DNA of 64,000 nt from JAXGPL01 sp040766985. Lineage in GTDB: Bacteria > Bacillota > Sulfobacillia > JAUYEG01. Positions 17,111 through 26,034 of this stretch are shown here, piece after piece; position 1 is the first letter of the stretch; each line of letters opens with the position of its first letter. The translations under genes were made by a program, and so were the position numbers. The stretch is taken from assembly GCA_040766985.1 (NCBI GenBank), contig JAXGPL010000009.1, positions 57,238 to 121,237 on the forward strand. The letters are read 5' to 3'. The notes beneath the pieces were generated by a model. The model did no database searches and had not been told where the DNA came from. It saw nothing but the letters and a program-made list of their open reading frames with translations.

Positions 17111-18007
17111 ATGCCGGAACTCCCTGACATCACAGTCTACACCGAGCGCATCGCCGCCGTTGCGGGCGGCTCGCCGCTGCAGGCCGTCCGCATCGCCAAT
17201 CCGTTCATTTTGCGCTCCGTCGATCCGCCGCCGGACAAGCTTGGCGGCCGCATCCTGCTCGGCGCGGGCCGTATCGGCAAGCGCATCGTCCTCGAGTTCA
17301 GCGATGAGTACTTCGCCGTGATCCACCTGATGATCGCGGGCCGGCTTCATTGGCGCAGGCCGGCTGCGCCGATCCCCAGAAAGAACGGTATGCTGGCCTT
17401 CGACTTCGAGCCCGGCAGCCTTGTATTGACCGAGGCCTCCACCAAACGCCGGGCTTCCCTTCACCTGGTCAGGGGGCGGGATGGTCTAGCCGCGTTCGAC
17501 CGCGGCGGCGTAGATATTGTGCGCTGCAGCGCGGTAGACCTGGCCGCGGCTCTGCGCCGCGAGAACCGCACCCTCAAGCGTGCGCTCACCGATCCGGCGA
17601 TCGTCGACGGCATCGGCAACGCCTACTCCGACGAGATCCTCTGGCGCGCCAAGCTTTCGCCGTTCTTCCTCACCGGAAACCTGCCCGACTCAGACGTCGC
17701 CCGTCTGCACGCCGCCGCCCGCGAGGTGATCACGGAATGGGTTCTACGGCTGCGGGCGGATGCGGGAGACGGGTTTCTGGAAAAGGTGACGGCCTTCCGT
17801 ACCGAGATGGCCGTGCACGGCAAGTACGGGCGGCCGTGTCCCGCCTGCGGCGCCCCCGTTCAGCGCATCGTCTACGCGGAAAACGAAGCCAACTACTGCC
17901 CGGGCTGCCAGACCGGCGGCCGGGTCCTGGCTGACCGCTCGCTGTCCCGGCTGCTCAAGGACGACTGGCCGCGCACCCTCGACGAACTTGAACGGAAAAG
18001 GCCATGA
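17111..18007 (+). CDS. Formamidopyrimidine/endonuclease VIII-type DNA glycosylase
   Basis: 298 residues from ATG 17111 (GGGAGG upstream). The mature N-terminus PELPD supplies the catalytic proline and following glutamate. The helix-two-turn-helix part contains the IVDGIGNAYSDEILW block, and the C-terminal zinc finger has CPACG and CPGC knuckles. The enzyme excises oxidised bases and nicks the strand. Compared with canonical Fpg, the second motif reads PELPDI instead of PELPEV, as in a subgroup of Fpg/Nei relatives, so the exact base preference is uncertain. Confidence 0.88.
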   Translation: MPELPDITVYTERIAAVAGGSPLQAVRIANPFILRSVDPPPDKLGGRILLGAGRIGKRIVLEFSDEYFAVIHLMIAGRLHWRRPAAPIPRKNGMLAFDFEPGSLVLTEASTKRRASLHLVRGRDGLAAFDRGGVDIVRCSAVDLAAALRRENRTLKRALTDPAIVDGIGNAYSDEILWRAKLSPFFLTGNLPDSDVARLHAAAREVITEWVLRLRADAGDGFLEKVTAFRTEMAVHGKYGRPCPACGAPVQRIVYAENEANYCPGCQTGGRVLADRSLSRLLKDDWPRTLDELERKRP

Positions 18008-18401
18008 AGTCGGTCTCCGTATCGCGCTTGCTGGCCTCCTCCTGCCATGCTCTGCGCGCGGCTGGGCAATCTCGGTCTTGCCGAGCCGTATTGACCTCAC
18101 AGTAACCCCTCCCATCCCCACCGCCGAAGCGGGGCCGCTATGTGCTGATCACAGGCAAACGGACGCCCAATCGTCCGCGACCAGCGAGTTGTAGCGCTCG
18201 ACGGAGGACAGCGGCCCCGCGGCTATTGTCTCCGGGGCATCGTTGCTCCTGCTCACCCAGGGCTGCCGGCAGTCCAGCGGGTGCAACATTACCATTCAGG
18301 TTAGATTCGTGGGAAGCACCCATCCTACCCCGTTTCACGGTGGACAGAACGGTAAGAACGAGTAAGATGGAGGTAAGAAAAAGCACGATGGAGTGAACGC
18401 T
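18008..18401. other. Intergenic stretch with a possible gene remnant
   Basis: About 390 bases between the glycosylase and the toxin-antitoxin pair. On the minus strand, around 18150-18245, one frame reads like a protein C-terminus (APETIAAGPLSSVERYNSL followed by VADDWASVCL and a stop). It has no start or upstream continuation, so it may be a leftover of a lost gene. The last 80 bases are AT-richer and probably hold the antitoxin promoter. Confidence 0.3.
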
Positions 18402-18803
18402 ATGCTGTTAAGCGGACGGACGCGTGTATCGAGCCGAGGGCAAGTGGTGATCCCAAAAGCTTTGCGGGATGTGGCTGGGCTGGTCGAGGGCGATGAGGTT
18501 GACGTGCTCTTCGACGGCGAGAGGATATCGCTCTCCCGTGTTGAGCCCGATCAAGCAAGTAACCCTGCGGCTCCGGCCGGCCCTTGCGCGGCCGACCGGC
18601 TCGCTGAGGCCCGCACTCGGTACGGTCCCAGGCGAAGAGCACAGGCGACGCACGGCATATTGGGCGCGACCCCTGTCTCCTCCATCTGGGCGGACCGCAT
18701 CGCGGCAGTTGCCGCGATCAGGCAGCTCTCAACCGAGTTCTCGGGGACCTCCGCAAGTGAGATCCTTCGTGAGTCCCGTGACGAGCTTGAGAGGCGGGGG
18801 TAG
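18402..18803 (+). CDS. SpoVT/AbrB-domain antitoxin (VapB/MazE type)
   Basis: 133 residues from ATG 18402 (GGAG eight bases upstream). The N-terminal 45 residues form the swapped-hairpin AbrB DNA-binding domain (TRVSSRGQVVIPKALRDVAGL, then EGDEVDVLF). The rest is a linker plus a C-terminal toxin-binding helix (SASEILRESRDELERRG). It is followed by a PIN-domain gene four bases after its stop, so this is the antitoxin and autorepressor of a type II module. Confidence 0.85.
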   Translation: MLLSGRTRVSSRGQVVIPKALRDVAGLVEGDEVDVLFDGERISLSRVEPDQASNPAAPAGPCAADRLAEARTRYGPRRRAQATHGILGATPVSSIWADRIAAVAAIRQLSTEFSGTSASEILRESRDELERRG

Positions 18804-18807
18804 CTAG

Positions 18808-19266
18808 ATGGAGCTGCAGCCGGCGGTATCCGTTGACGCAAGTGTAGGGGCCAAGTGGTTTTGGCCTGACGAGGACGATTGCGGTGAGGCCTTGGCCCTT
18901 CTGGAGCTGTTCGGCGCAGGCAGGATTGCCATTATCGTGCCTGAGCTCTTCTTCTCTGAGATGGGCAACCTGTTGCTGTCGCCGCCCGTCGCTTACAGGT
19001 ACCCGCGGCCACCGCCCGTTGCGTCGCTCCAAGAGCTCGACCGGCTGGGGCTGGAGAGGTTCTCCTCCGCGGGTCAGCTGCGCTCGGCGATGGCTTTTGC
19101 CCAGCACCTCAGAGTGTCATTCTATGACGCCCTATATCTCGCCACCGCCGAGGTGGCCGGAGTACCCCTGGTCACCTGTGACCAAAGGCTTGTCTCGACG
19201 GTTTCCGGCCAGTTGGATTGGGTGATGAGCCCCACGGCCGCCCTCACGCGGTTCTATCCCAAATAG
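18808..19266 (+). CDS. PIN-domain ribonuclease toxin (VapC type)
   Basis: 152 residues. The PIN acidic centre is visible: Asp in SVDASVGAKWF, Glu in PELFFSEMGNLL, Asp in FYDALYLATAE, and Asp in LVTCDQRL. VapC toxins cleave tRNA or rRNA and are held inactive by the neighbouring AbrB-domain protein. The gene starts four bases after the antitoxin gene. All four catalytic acids are present, so it should be active. Confidence 0.88.
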   Translation: MELQPAVSVDASVGAKWFWPDEDDCGEALALLELFGAGRIAIIVPELFFSEMGNLLLSPPVAYRYPRPPPVASLQELDRLGLERFSSAGQLRSAMAFAQHLRVSFYDALYLATAEVAGVPLVTCDQRLVSTVSGQLDWVMSPTAALTRFYPK

Positions 19267-19716
19267 CCATTGCCGGCAAGCCATCGGAGAGATGCTTCCT
19301 CTTCGGCACACTCCAGCGTCATCGTGGCGGCCGGGGCCGAGCACGGCAATCCACTCCGCGACGGGCACCCGCGAGTTCTTGTTGGCGTGCCCCACATCCA
19401 GACATGCGGCGAACCGTCTGTCCGCGACCGCATCGACGAGGTCCCGCAGTATCTCGGGCCGTTCCTCACTCACGTTCTCTGGCCGGATCGACAGTGCCGG
19501 GATTAAGGTCGTCAAACGGGCCGTGAACCATCAGGCCTGTCTGGCCGCCCGCGGCGTAGCGCTTCGCGGCGTCTACGTGACCCGGATCATCGAGCCGCGA
19601 GGCAATAGAAAAGAGTCGAGGATCTCCAGTCCGAAGCCCCAGCGACCCGCGATTTCCTGAGCGTCCGCCGCAAACGTGTCGACATAGAGGCGCGACGTAA
19701 TGTCGCAGTGCGCCAT
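19265..19716 (-). pseudogene. Decayed sugar phosphate isomerase/epimerase (AP endonuclease family 2 TIM barrel)
   Basis: Three minus-strand frames give successive pieces of one family. They are MAHCDITSRLYVDTF...WGFGLEILD (from ATG 19716), then SRLDDPGHVDAAKRYA...HGPFDDLNPG, then ENVSEERPEILRDLVDAV...CLDVGHANKN and a degraded HDND-type region near 19300. About 100 residues of the middle of the barrel are missing between the second and third pieces. This combination of frameshifts and an internal deletion cannot be mere sequencing error, so it is a true relic. It lies between the VapBC pair and cassette B. Confidence 0.7.
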
Positions 19717-20032
19717 GGTCTCTCCTCTTTCCGGCATAGATCAGCCCCCGCTCTCTTATGCGCCCGGAGCCCGGGTTCTCCTCTCTTGCAGGATCTCTCC
19801 GAATCGGAAACCCGCCGCTCACCTGAAGCGTAGTACTCGTGCACCGACCTCACTTCGTGCCGGCCCAACCTGATTCCCGGTCCCGGCAGGTGTCCCCGCG
19901 CAAGATGTTGTTCCCAACATTAATTTTTACGTTGTTGAGGGTGCATTTTTTTGAACAAGGCGAAACAAATCATCAACTACCCAGTAGTACAGAGCACAAG
20001 TCACTCCAACGAGAGGATCAGGAGGTAGCCCC
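19717..20032. promoter_or_regulatory. Upstream region of cassette B with AT-rich promoter island
   Basis: No gene is visible here. From about 19905 to 19990 the sequence is unusually AT-rich (AACATTAATTTTTACGTTG, then a run of seven T), a good candidate for the promoter of the cassette-B genes. The final bases before the start contain a perfect ribosome site, AGGAGGT, about seven bases ahead of ATG 20033. Cassette A is likewise preceded by an AT-rich stretch (about 6090-6190). Confidence 0.4.
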
Positions 20033-20248
20033 ATGCTGAGGAACATCGAGGTCATCTGCGACGGCTCCATCGGCCCTCGACTGGCCACAATGATGGTTCG
20101 CGACCGGGGGCAACTCGCAGGGGTGGTTGAGCCGGCGATGGGATACGGACGACTCTACGCGCCGGGCACTCGATGCGCTCTCGGCACGCGGCTCGATCAA
20201 GCAGGAATGCACCACGCGGTCGAATCCGGGGCGTCACAGCAGCTATAG
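20033..20248 (+). CDS. 71-residue protein of small-protein cassette B
   Basis: ATG 20033 follows AGGAGGT at ideal spacing. The product is 71 residues, the same length as the product at 6254-6469, and can be aligned with it end to end without gaps. Both have E-V-[VI], [ED]-G-[ST]-I-x-P, V-R-D-x-G-x-L, an RC pair at the same position and a final Leu. No known domain was recognised. The 45-residue peptide gene follows after 49 bases, as in copy A. Confidence 0.6.
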   Translation: MLRNIEVICDGSIGPRLATMMVRDRGQLAGVVEPAMGYGRLYAPGTRCALGTRLDQAGMHHAVESGASQQL

Positions 20249-20297
20249 CAGCGGCGACCCGATACGATATCCGGCAACCACGAAGGGACGGGACACA

Positions 20298-20435
20298 ATG
20301 GACATCCAGGCAATCGTCAACCGCAAGCTCGCTCGCAAAGGCAACGGCTTCAGCCCTGTATATGGTCAGACGCTCTTTGCCAACGACGACCCGCTCAGCC
20401 GATCGCACTGGCTCGACACGACAGGCCCCCGGTAA
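20298..20435 (+). CDS. 45-residue peptide of small-protein cassette B
   Basis: ATG 20298 is preceded by GAAGGGACGGG. The product begins MDIQAIVNRKL and ends NDDPLSRSHWLDTTGPR, matching the ends of the 43-residue product at 6530-6661 (MDIQAI, KL, DDP, WLD, T, final R). The middle part is different in sequence and three residues longer. It is soluble and without cysteine. A terminator follows 17 bases after the stop, so the two-gene cassette is an independent unit. Confidence 0.6.
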   Translation: MDIQAIVNRKLARKGNGFSPVYGQTLFANDDPLSRSHWLDTTGPR

Positions 20436-20452
20436 CTGGTAGCAGGGTCATG

Positions 20453-20493
20453 CGCAATCAGGGAGGTGTGAGCCCTCCCCGATTGCGTCTTTA
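20453..20493 (+). terminator. Rho-independent terminator after cassette B
   Basis: CGCAATC pairs with GATTGCG and, inside it, GGGAGG pairs with CCTCCC, giving 13 pairs with one mismatch. TCTTT follows. It ends the cassette-B transcript and also lies in the far end of the convergent oxidoreductase gene. Confidence 0.7.
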
Positions 20494-20529
20494 CCTCCTT
20501 ACCTGCCGGGCGTTCGCGGACGGCTCGCC

Positions 20530-21575
20530 GGGCATGCTGGTTCAATGCCGGCAGAGCTCCCTGGTCGAAAACGGAGATCCGCCAGAAGTACGCCTCCATG
20601 ACCATCCGAAGCGCCCTTAGGGCGGCTTCTGGGGTCATCAGCCCCTCGCTTGCAGAGGAGCGGCCGCTGCTATCCCGGCAGTCTCTTGTGAAACCGTCCA
20701 GCAACGCCAGATAGCCCCGTAAGGGCAGTCGGACGGGCCGAATACCACCCGGCCATCGCACCTTACACTCTCGGAAAGCCAGTCGACCAGCACGAACCCT
20801 TGTCCCCCTCGATCTGCAGGTCTTTCCCAACCACGCCATGGCTCTTGCCCACGGAGAGCGTTACAATCGTGCCACCGGACTCAGCAGACGCCTCAAAGGC
20901 GGTTTCCGTGCGGTCTGGATGTGCGGGATCGTAGCCGGCCGCCTCGGCCCTAATAAAGCGCCAGTCTCTTCCCGGCATCAGCGTTAACAGGACCGACGCC
21001 AGATGGAATCCTGTGTCGATCCAGACCCCGCCGCCGGAACGCTCGGGGTTGCGAAGCCACTCCCGGCCAAGAAGAGTGCCGGGGTCCTCAAGGATCCGTC
21101 CGCGCACCTCGCGGACCGGCCCGATGGAGGCCACCAATTCGCTTCTGTGGCCGGTCAGAAATCGCGACGCGGGTTTTGCCAGATAGTGGTCCGCCACCCA
21201 CAGTTGCGCTTGGGCCGTGCGCGCGAGACCAACGACCTGTTCTGCGTCCTTCAGCGTGTGCGCGATCGGTTTCTCCACAAGGCAAGGGCGGCGCGCCGTC
21301 TCCACTGCCCAGCGACTGTGGCGAAGGTGCAGGTTGTTAGGGGTTGCGACGATGACGCCAAGGTAGTCGCCCGGCGCCGGCACGCTGTCCAGTGAGCAGT
21401 AGTGGGCAATGACGTTGGGCGGTAGCGCGCTCCCCAAGCCCCGGGGGTCGACAACATCGGCCTGATAGCCCATCTCGCCCAGCGCGGGTAGAATCCGCTT
21501 GCGCCCAAGGTCTCCGGCTCCACCGATGACCAGCAGTCTATCACCCATCCGCGCACCCTCCCCTGGAACGGACAT
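20530..21575 (-). pseudogene. Gfo/Idh/MocA-family oxidoreductase with frameshift
   Basis: The first frame gives an N-terminal Rossmann fold (LLVIGGAGDLGRKRILPAL) and the family's VATPNNLHLRHSRWAVE and CLVEKPIAHTL blocks, where EKP carries the catalytic lysine. It continues through the C-terminal beta-sheet (GGGVWIDTGFHLASVLL) and stops at 20763. Another frame then carries the remaining tail (LRGYLALLDGFTRDC... LMTPEAALRALRMVMEAY) to about 20570. At least one indel near 20765-20800 is needed to join them. The true 3' end is uncertain. The family uses NAD(P) to oxidise sugars or related molecules. Confidence 0.75.
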
Positions 21576-21774
21576 CGCGCCTGCGTGACGACTAGCGTTC
21601 CGCCCAATGGCTGACGACTCCTGCTCAAGGGAGCTTCCCTGCCGGCCGACATGAAAAAGCTGCCGGGCGAGGTCTTCTTGACGAACCGCCGTTTACGGCA
21701 TAGACTCAGTGCCAACAACACCACAGCGAAGGCAAAGGCAATGACCAGGGCTAGTAGGCCCAATGCGGACGTCT

Positions 21775-22080
21775 CAGAGAGCCGGCGGACGGTGCGAGTC
21801 CGGCGACGCGAGCAGGGCTGAATGGACCTGCGAGCCGCGGCCAGAACGGCCGCCACCGCCAACATGGGCGGTGGGCGACCAAGTAGGAGCCGCCGGGCAG
21901 TCCCACCGTTGACCAGGGACGCGGTATTGCACGCCGCCTCGGTTGAGGCGAGTGGAAGTACCGACATGAGCGAGGCGCCGCCGACGTAGCCCGAGTACGC
22001 CGCCGGTAAGCCTAAGCGGGGTGGCACCGCGACCGGGCATTACTCCCTTCGTCCCCAAGGGGATGAAGGGCGTATTTTGT
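21775..22080 (+). promoter_or_regulatory. Tryptophan T-box leader of trpB
   Basis: The conserved T-box sequence GGGGTGGCACCGCG is at 22018-22031, directly followed by a terminator hairpin (22045-22070) that competes with the antiterminator. About 195 bases upstream, in the expected stem I specifier loop, the string GAATGGACC offers the Trp codon TGG (21823-21825) followed by a purine. The downstream gene is trpB, which fits Trp specificity. Uncharged tRNA-Trp should stabilise the antiterminator and switch trpB on. The 5' boundary is approximate. Confidence 0.88.
22045..22080 (+). terminator. T-box-controlled terminator (attenuator) before trpB
   Basis: CCCTTCGTCCCC pairs with GGGGATGAAGGG (12 pairs, one G-U) around an AA-based loop and is followed by CGTATTTTGTTT. 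It is placed directly after the T-box sequence, so it is the regulated terminator. Confidence 0.85.
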
Positions 22081-22141
22081 TTGCCAGGTCCTGCCGCCAG
22101 GGGCCCGAGGCCGCATGTGGTCAATAAAGGAGGATATTCGA

Positions 22142-23398
22142 ATGGATCAGTACCACAAGACCCACCGGGGCCCCGACGCCGAAGGGCGCTACGGCAAATA
22201 CGGGGGGAGTATCGTACCAGAGCCGTTGCGCGCAGCGCTACGCGAACTCGAGATAGCCTATCGCGAGGCGGCGGCTGACAAGAGTTTTCGGGATCAGTTG
22301 GAGCAACTCAGCCGCGACTACATCGGGCGTCCCACCCCGCTCTACGAGGCCAAGCGCCTCTCAGCCGAATGCGGCGGCGCGCGCATTTTCCTCAAGCGCG
22401 AGGACCTGGCGCACACCGGGGCGCACAAGATCAACAACGCCATTGGGCAAGGCCTGCTCGCTGTGCGGACGGGGAAGCGGCGGGTCGTCGCCGAGACCGG
22501 CGCCGGCCAGCACGGCGTGGCCACTGCGACCGCCTGCGCAATGCTCGGGCTTGAGTGCGTAGTCTACCAGGGCGAAGAAGATGTCCGCCGGCAGGCCCTC
22601 AACGTGCTTCGCATGGAGATCCTCGGGGCAAGAGTGCATTGTGTCCAGGAAGGCACGAGGACACTCTCGGACGCAGTGAACGCGGCGTTTGCCGACTGGG
22701 CCGAAACCTACCCGCACACCCACTTTCTTGTCGGGTCAGCGGTCGGGCCGCACCCATACCCCATGATCGTGCGGGACTTTCAGAGCGTCATCGGCCGCGA
22801 AGCACGGGAGCAGATCCTAGCTGCGGCCGGGCGGCTCCCTACCGCAGTAGTGGCGTGCATCGGGGGCGGTTCAAACGCCATCGGGGTATTCTCGGGTTTC
22901 CTTGACGACGCGGGAGTACGGCTCATCGGCGCAGAGGGAGGCGGCTGCGGAGTAGAAACCGGTGAGCACGCCGCAACGCTTACCCTTGGGCGGCCGGGCG
23001 TGCTTCACGGCGCCTTGACATACGTCATCCAGGACGATGCCGGTAACGTTCGGCCGACGCACTCCATTAGCGCCGGCCTTGACTATCCGGGTGTCGGCCC
23101 TGAGCACAGCCAGCTCAAGGATACCGGCCGGGCGCAGTACGTCGCCGTGACCGACGGGCAGGCGCTGGAGGCGCTGCAGCTTCTGTGCCGCACTGAGGGG
23201 ATCATCCCGGCCCTCGAATCATCACATGCCATTTACCACGCCGTTGAATTGGCGCGCGGACTGGCGAAGGACGACATCGTGCTGGTCAACGTCTCGGGCC
23301 GCGGCGACAAGGACATGGAAACCGTTGCAGCACGCCTCCATGGCTCCCAATCGGAAGGCCAAGACCTGCTCAGGCGGCTCGCCGGGCCGATGTGCTAG
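22142..23398 (+). CDS. trpB: Tryptophan synthase beta chain
   Basis: 418 residues from ATG 22142 with AGGAGG eight bases upstream. The PLP lysine lies in HTGAHKINNAIG, the phosphate-binding loop is GGGSNAIG, and ETGAGQHGVATAT and EGIIPALESSHA are family blocks. The enzyme condenses indole with serine to make tryptophan. The length and YGKYGG start fit TrpB1. No trpA or other trp gene is adjacent, so it may work with a distant TrpA or salvage free indole. It is controlled by the T-box leader and closed by its own terminator. Confidence 0.95.
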   Translation: MDQYHKTHRGPDAEGRYGKYGGSIVPEPLRAALRELEIAYREAAADKSFRDQLEQLSRDYIGRPTPLYEAKRLSAECGGARIFLKREDLAHTGAHKINNAIGQGLLAVRTGKRRVVAETGAGQHGVATATACAMLGLECVVYQGEEDVRRQALNVLRMEILGARVHCVQEGTRTLSDAVNAAFADWAETYPHTHFLVGSAVGPHPYPMIVRDFQSVIGREAREQILAAAGRLPTAVVACIGGGSNAIGVFSGFLDDAGVRLIGAEGGGCGVETGEHAATLTLGRPGVLHGALTYVIQDDAGNVRPTHSISAGLDYPGVGPEHSQLKDTGRAQYVAVTDGQALEALQLLCRTEGIIPALESSHAIYHAVELARGLAKDDIVLVNVSGRGDKDMETVAARLHGSQSEGQDLLRRLAGPMC

Positions 23399-23433
23399 GG
23401 CCCAAAGCTATCAAGAAGGCGATCGTTGGTGAT

Positions 23434-23466
23434 GACCAGGCCGGGCTGTCCGGCCTGGTCGTTTTC
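23434..23466 (+). terminator. Rho-independent terminator after trpB
   Basis: GACCAGGCCGG pairs perfectly with CCGGCCTGGTC (11 pairs) around GCTGT and is followed by GTTTTC. It closes the single-gene trpB transcript. Confidence 0.88.
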
Positions 23467-23624
23467 ACTTGTCACGACCGGGAGAGGTTGCGGCAGGAGC
23501 CGGGAAGAAGACCAGTCTTGCTCTAGCTTGTCGCCCTTTCAAAACATCTGGTTTCGTAGTATAAAGGTATGGGCGTATTGCTAGAAGAATAGGACCATCG
23601 CTACTTCAAGGAGGACCCAACTCC

Positions 23625-24059
23625 ATGTCCTTTGAGATCAAGCGCCCCGGCGACACAACGGGAGATGGGGCCCGGCTCTCGGCCCTCGGCAAGCGTGTCG
23701 TGATCGCCTTGGTTATTCTAGCAGTTGTGGTGAGCATCTTGGTCTTCTCGCGGGTCCAGGCCAACCGCCGTCTCAAGGAGTTGGCCGACGACGTGCTCGC
23801 CGCCATCGATCGTGCCGAGTTGGTGTGCACGAACGCTCTCAGCGCTGTGGGGGCGGGGGATCAGGCCGTTGCAACGTTGCGGGATTTGGCTGGGCGGATC
23901 GCCGGCGCGAAGCAGTTGGAGGACAAGGTTGCACTGGCGCAGGAGATGATCACCTATGCTCTTGCGCAGGCGGGCGGGAGCCAGGCTCAGGTAGACGAGC
24001 TCAACGGTGCGCGCAACCGTATTCTGCTTGCGATGCAGGAGTACGCAAAACAGCAATGA
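23625..24059 (+). CDS. Membrane-anchored helical protein, unknown
   Basis: 144 residues with one N-terminal membrane segment (VVIALVILAVVVSILVF) after a 24-residue cytoplasmic stretch, then a fully helical extracytoplasmic or cytoplasmic domain rich in Ala, Asp and Gln. The placement before a TPM-domain gene and pspA recalls LemA-type neighbours, but LemA signature residues are not visible. ATG 23625 has AAGGAGG 13 bases upstream, a slightly long spacing. Confidence 0.55.
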   Translation: MSFEIKRPGDTTGDGARLSALGKRVVIALVILAVVVSILVFSRVQANRRLKELADDVLAAIDRAELVCTNALSAVGAGDQAVATLRDLAGRIAGAKQLEDKVALAQEMITYALAQAGGSQAQVDELNGARNRILLAMQEYAKQQ

Positions 24060-24164
24060 GATGCTTCATCGCTGCAAGAGAATAGGCTATCAAGTGCGTC
24101 ATACCAGTTTGGGACTGTTCCGCGGGCCAATCCGCGGACAATTGATGGTTGAGGTGTTGACCAG

Positions 24165-25263
24165 GTGAACCGGCTGAGGCATGTCATGCTTCCGATAATC
24201 GTTGCGCTGCTCTTGCTGGCGGCCCCGGCGCATGCTCTCACGCCCCAAGATGCCTTCTACGTGAACGATTACGTCGGCCTGCTCAGCGCGGACAAGGCTG
24301 GCTACCTGGTGCAGAGGGGCGAGCGGCTGCGCGCCGAAAACGGTGTCCAGGTCGTGGCGGTCATAGTCGACAACTTCATCGGCGAGTCCTTCGACAGTTA
24401 TGCCAACAAGGTGTTCAACGACTTCGGTATTGGCTCCAAGGGCGACAACAACGGCGTCATGTTGATCGTCAGCGTAGACAGCGGTGACGTCCGGATCGAA
24501 GTCGGCGATGGGCTAAGTGGTTTGATCCCGGACTCCAAGGCCGGGGCCATCTTGATGACTACTTCTGCCTCCCGCCCGGGAAGACGATCTGGAGACGGCC
24601 GTGTACGACACATACCTCAAGCTGGTCGCTGAGGGAGCCGGCTAGCACCGGCGGAGTGCCGGTTGACCCTCCCGAGACATCCGGGTCCAACGCGTTCCTG
24701 TTCGCGATTATTGGCTTTGTGCTGGTCTTGTTCGGTATCATGCTGGTGATGGCGGCGCGGCGGACGTCTCGCCAGGCCGGACCGCCGTCGTATCCGCAGT
24801 ACCCTTCCCAGGGACCGAGCGGTAACCGGCCGAGCCAGACGAGCCAGCCGCAACATCCGGCTGGGGGAGGGTACATACCGATCGGGCCGATCCTCCGTGG
24901 CTATCGGCCCAGTTCAACCAACCGGCAACCGCAGTCCCGGCCTTCCACCGGCGGCACGCGGCCGGCGGGCGGCGGGACGTCAATCCCCTGTTCCCGGGTC
25001 GGCTCAGCAGAGATACCAGCAAGAACCGGGGTGGGGGCGGTCAATCGTCTGGTGGAGGGGCGAGCCGGGGCCTGTTCGGTGGGTTCGGTTCCGGGTCGGC
25101 CGGCAGTAGGGGTTCGACCAAACGGAGCGGCGGTTCGATTTTCGGCGGCGGCGGCAGATCGTCGGGCCTCGGTGGTGGCGGGCGTTCATTTGGTGGCGGC
25201 GGGCGTTCCTCCGGCGGAGGCGGTCGCTCGTCAGGCGGTGGGGCAGGGCGCGGTTTCAAATAG
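24165..25263 (+). pseudogene. TPM-domain (YgcG-type) membrane protein with multiple frameshifts
   Basis: The beginning is a signal peptide (LPIIVALLLLAAPAHA) and a TPM domain: DAFYVNDYVGLLS, VQVVAVIVDNFIGESFDSYA and VFNDFGIGSKGDNNGVMLIVS. The frame then breaks near 24553. Pieces in two other frames supply the end of the domain (DLETAVYDTYLKLVAEGAG), a membrane helix (AFLFAIIGFVLVLFGIMLVMAA), and a Gly/Ser-rich tail (SGGSIFGGGGRSS... GRGFK) ending at TAG 25261. This is the usual TPM-helix-glycine-rich layout, so one gene with at least three indels is present. TPM proteins act at the membrane, often beside LemA or PspA-like partners. Confidence 0.7.
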
Positions 25264-25308
25264 GCATCGACATAACCAACAGAGACAAAGCCGAGGGGGA
25301 AGAAGCAA

Positions 25309-25965
25309 ATGGGTAAGATGCTGGACAACTTCAGGGCATGGTGGAACTCCGTTGCCGATTCATTGGGGGATCCCGGCAAGCTCGCTCAGCTGTCGGTAGC
25401 CGACCTTGAGAGGGCCATTCGCAAGGCCAAGGAAGCGGCTGCGCCAATCATCGGTAGGCCGGCTGCGCTTGAGGATTCCGTCAAGGACCTGGAGAAGACG
25501 GACGAGGAATTGACCCAACGGATCACGGCGTTGATCGCAGCAGGCGAAGAGGGACAGGAAGCTGCCCGCAAGTACGTTACGCGTCAAGTCGTTGTGCGCA
25601 AGCAGTTGGAGGCTACCCGTGAGGACTTTGCGGACGCCACCGCTGCAGCGGCGGAGTGGCACGACAAGATCCGTGTGCTGGAGCACGAGCTCTACAACCG
25701 CCGCCACGAAGCCAACAGGCTGCAGGCGGAGTACGAGACGGCAAAGGCTGAGCAGCGGCTGGGCAGGGAGATGCGCCGGGCCGACGCCGTGTACGGGTCG
25801 GACAACTTCAGCTCAATCAAGGCCAGGGTTGATAACGAGAAGGCCAAGGCGGCCGGATACTCGGTGATGTCAGGCCTGTCCGAAAAGGCCAAAGAAACCC
25901 GGCTGATCGCCGACTTCGAAACCGATGCCCTGATGAAAGAGTACATGGGCAAGGCCAAGAAGTAG
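25309..25965 (+). CDS. PspA/IM30-family membrane-stress protein
   Basis: 218 residues, almost entirely coiled-coil helix, with the family's length and pattern (ADLERAIRKAKEAA near residue 36, a charged heptad region to about 165, and a C-terminal IADFETDALMKEYMG). PspA proteins polymerise on the inner face of stressed membranes. It is placed directly after the TPM gene in the same direction, a frequent pairing. ATG 25309 has GGGGGAAG about nine bases upstream. The amphipathic N-terminal helix is present but atypical, so membrane binding is inferred. Confidence 0.7.
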   Translation: MGKMLDNFRAWWNSVADSLGDPGKLAQLSVADLERAIRKAKEAAAPIIGRPAALEDSVKDLEKTDEELTQRITALIAAGEEGQEAARKYVTRQVVVRKQLEATREDFADATAAAAEWHDKIRVLEHELYNRRHEANRLQAEYETAKAEQRLGREMRRADAVYGSDNFSSIKARVDNEKAKAAGYSVMSGLSEKAKETRLIADFETDALMKEYMGKAKK

Positions 25966-26034
25966 TCAGCTCACAGAAGTGCCGGCCGCGGCGCGCAGGC
26001 TCGTCGCCGCGGCCGGTGCCCCTACTATCGAGGT

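Noticed and set aside
21251..22027. 258-codon minus-strand frame with a hydrophobic stretch near 21700
   Set aside because: It overlaps the T-box leader and the start of the oxidoreductase. The hydrophobic segment (about 21690-21770) is short and the rest is not protein-like.
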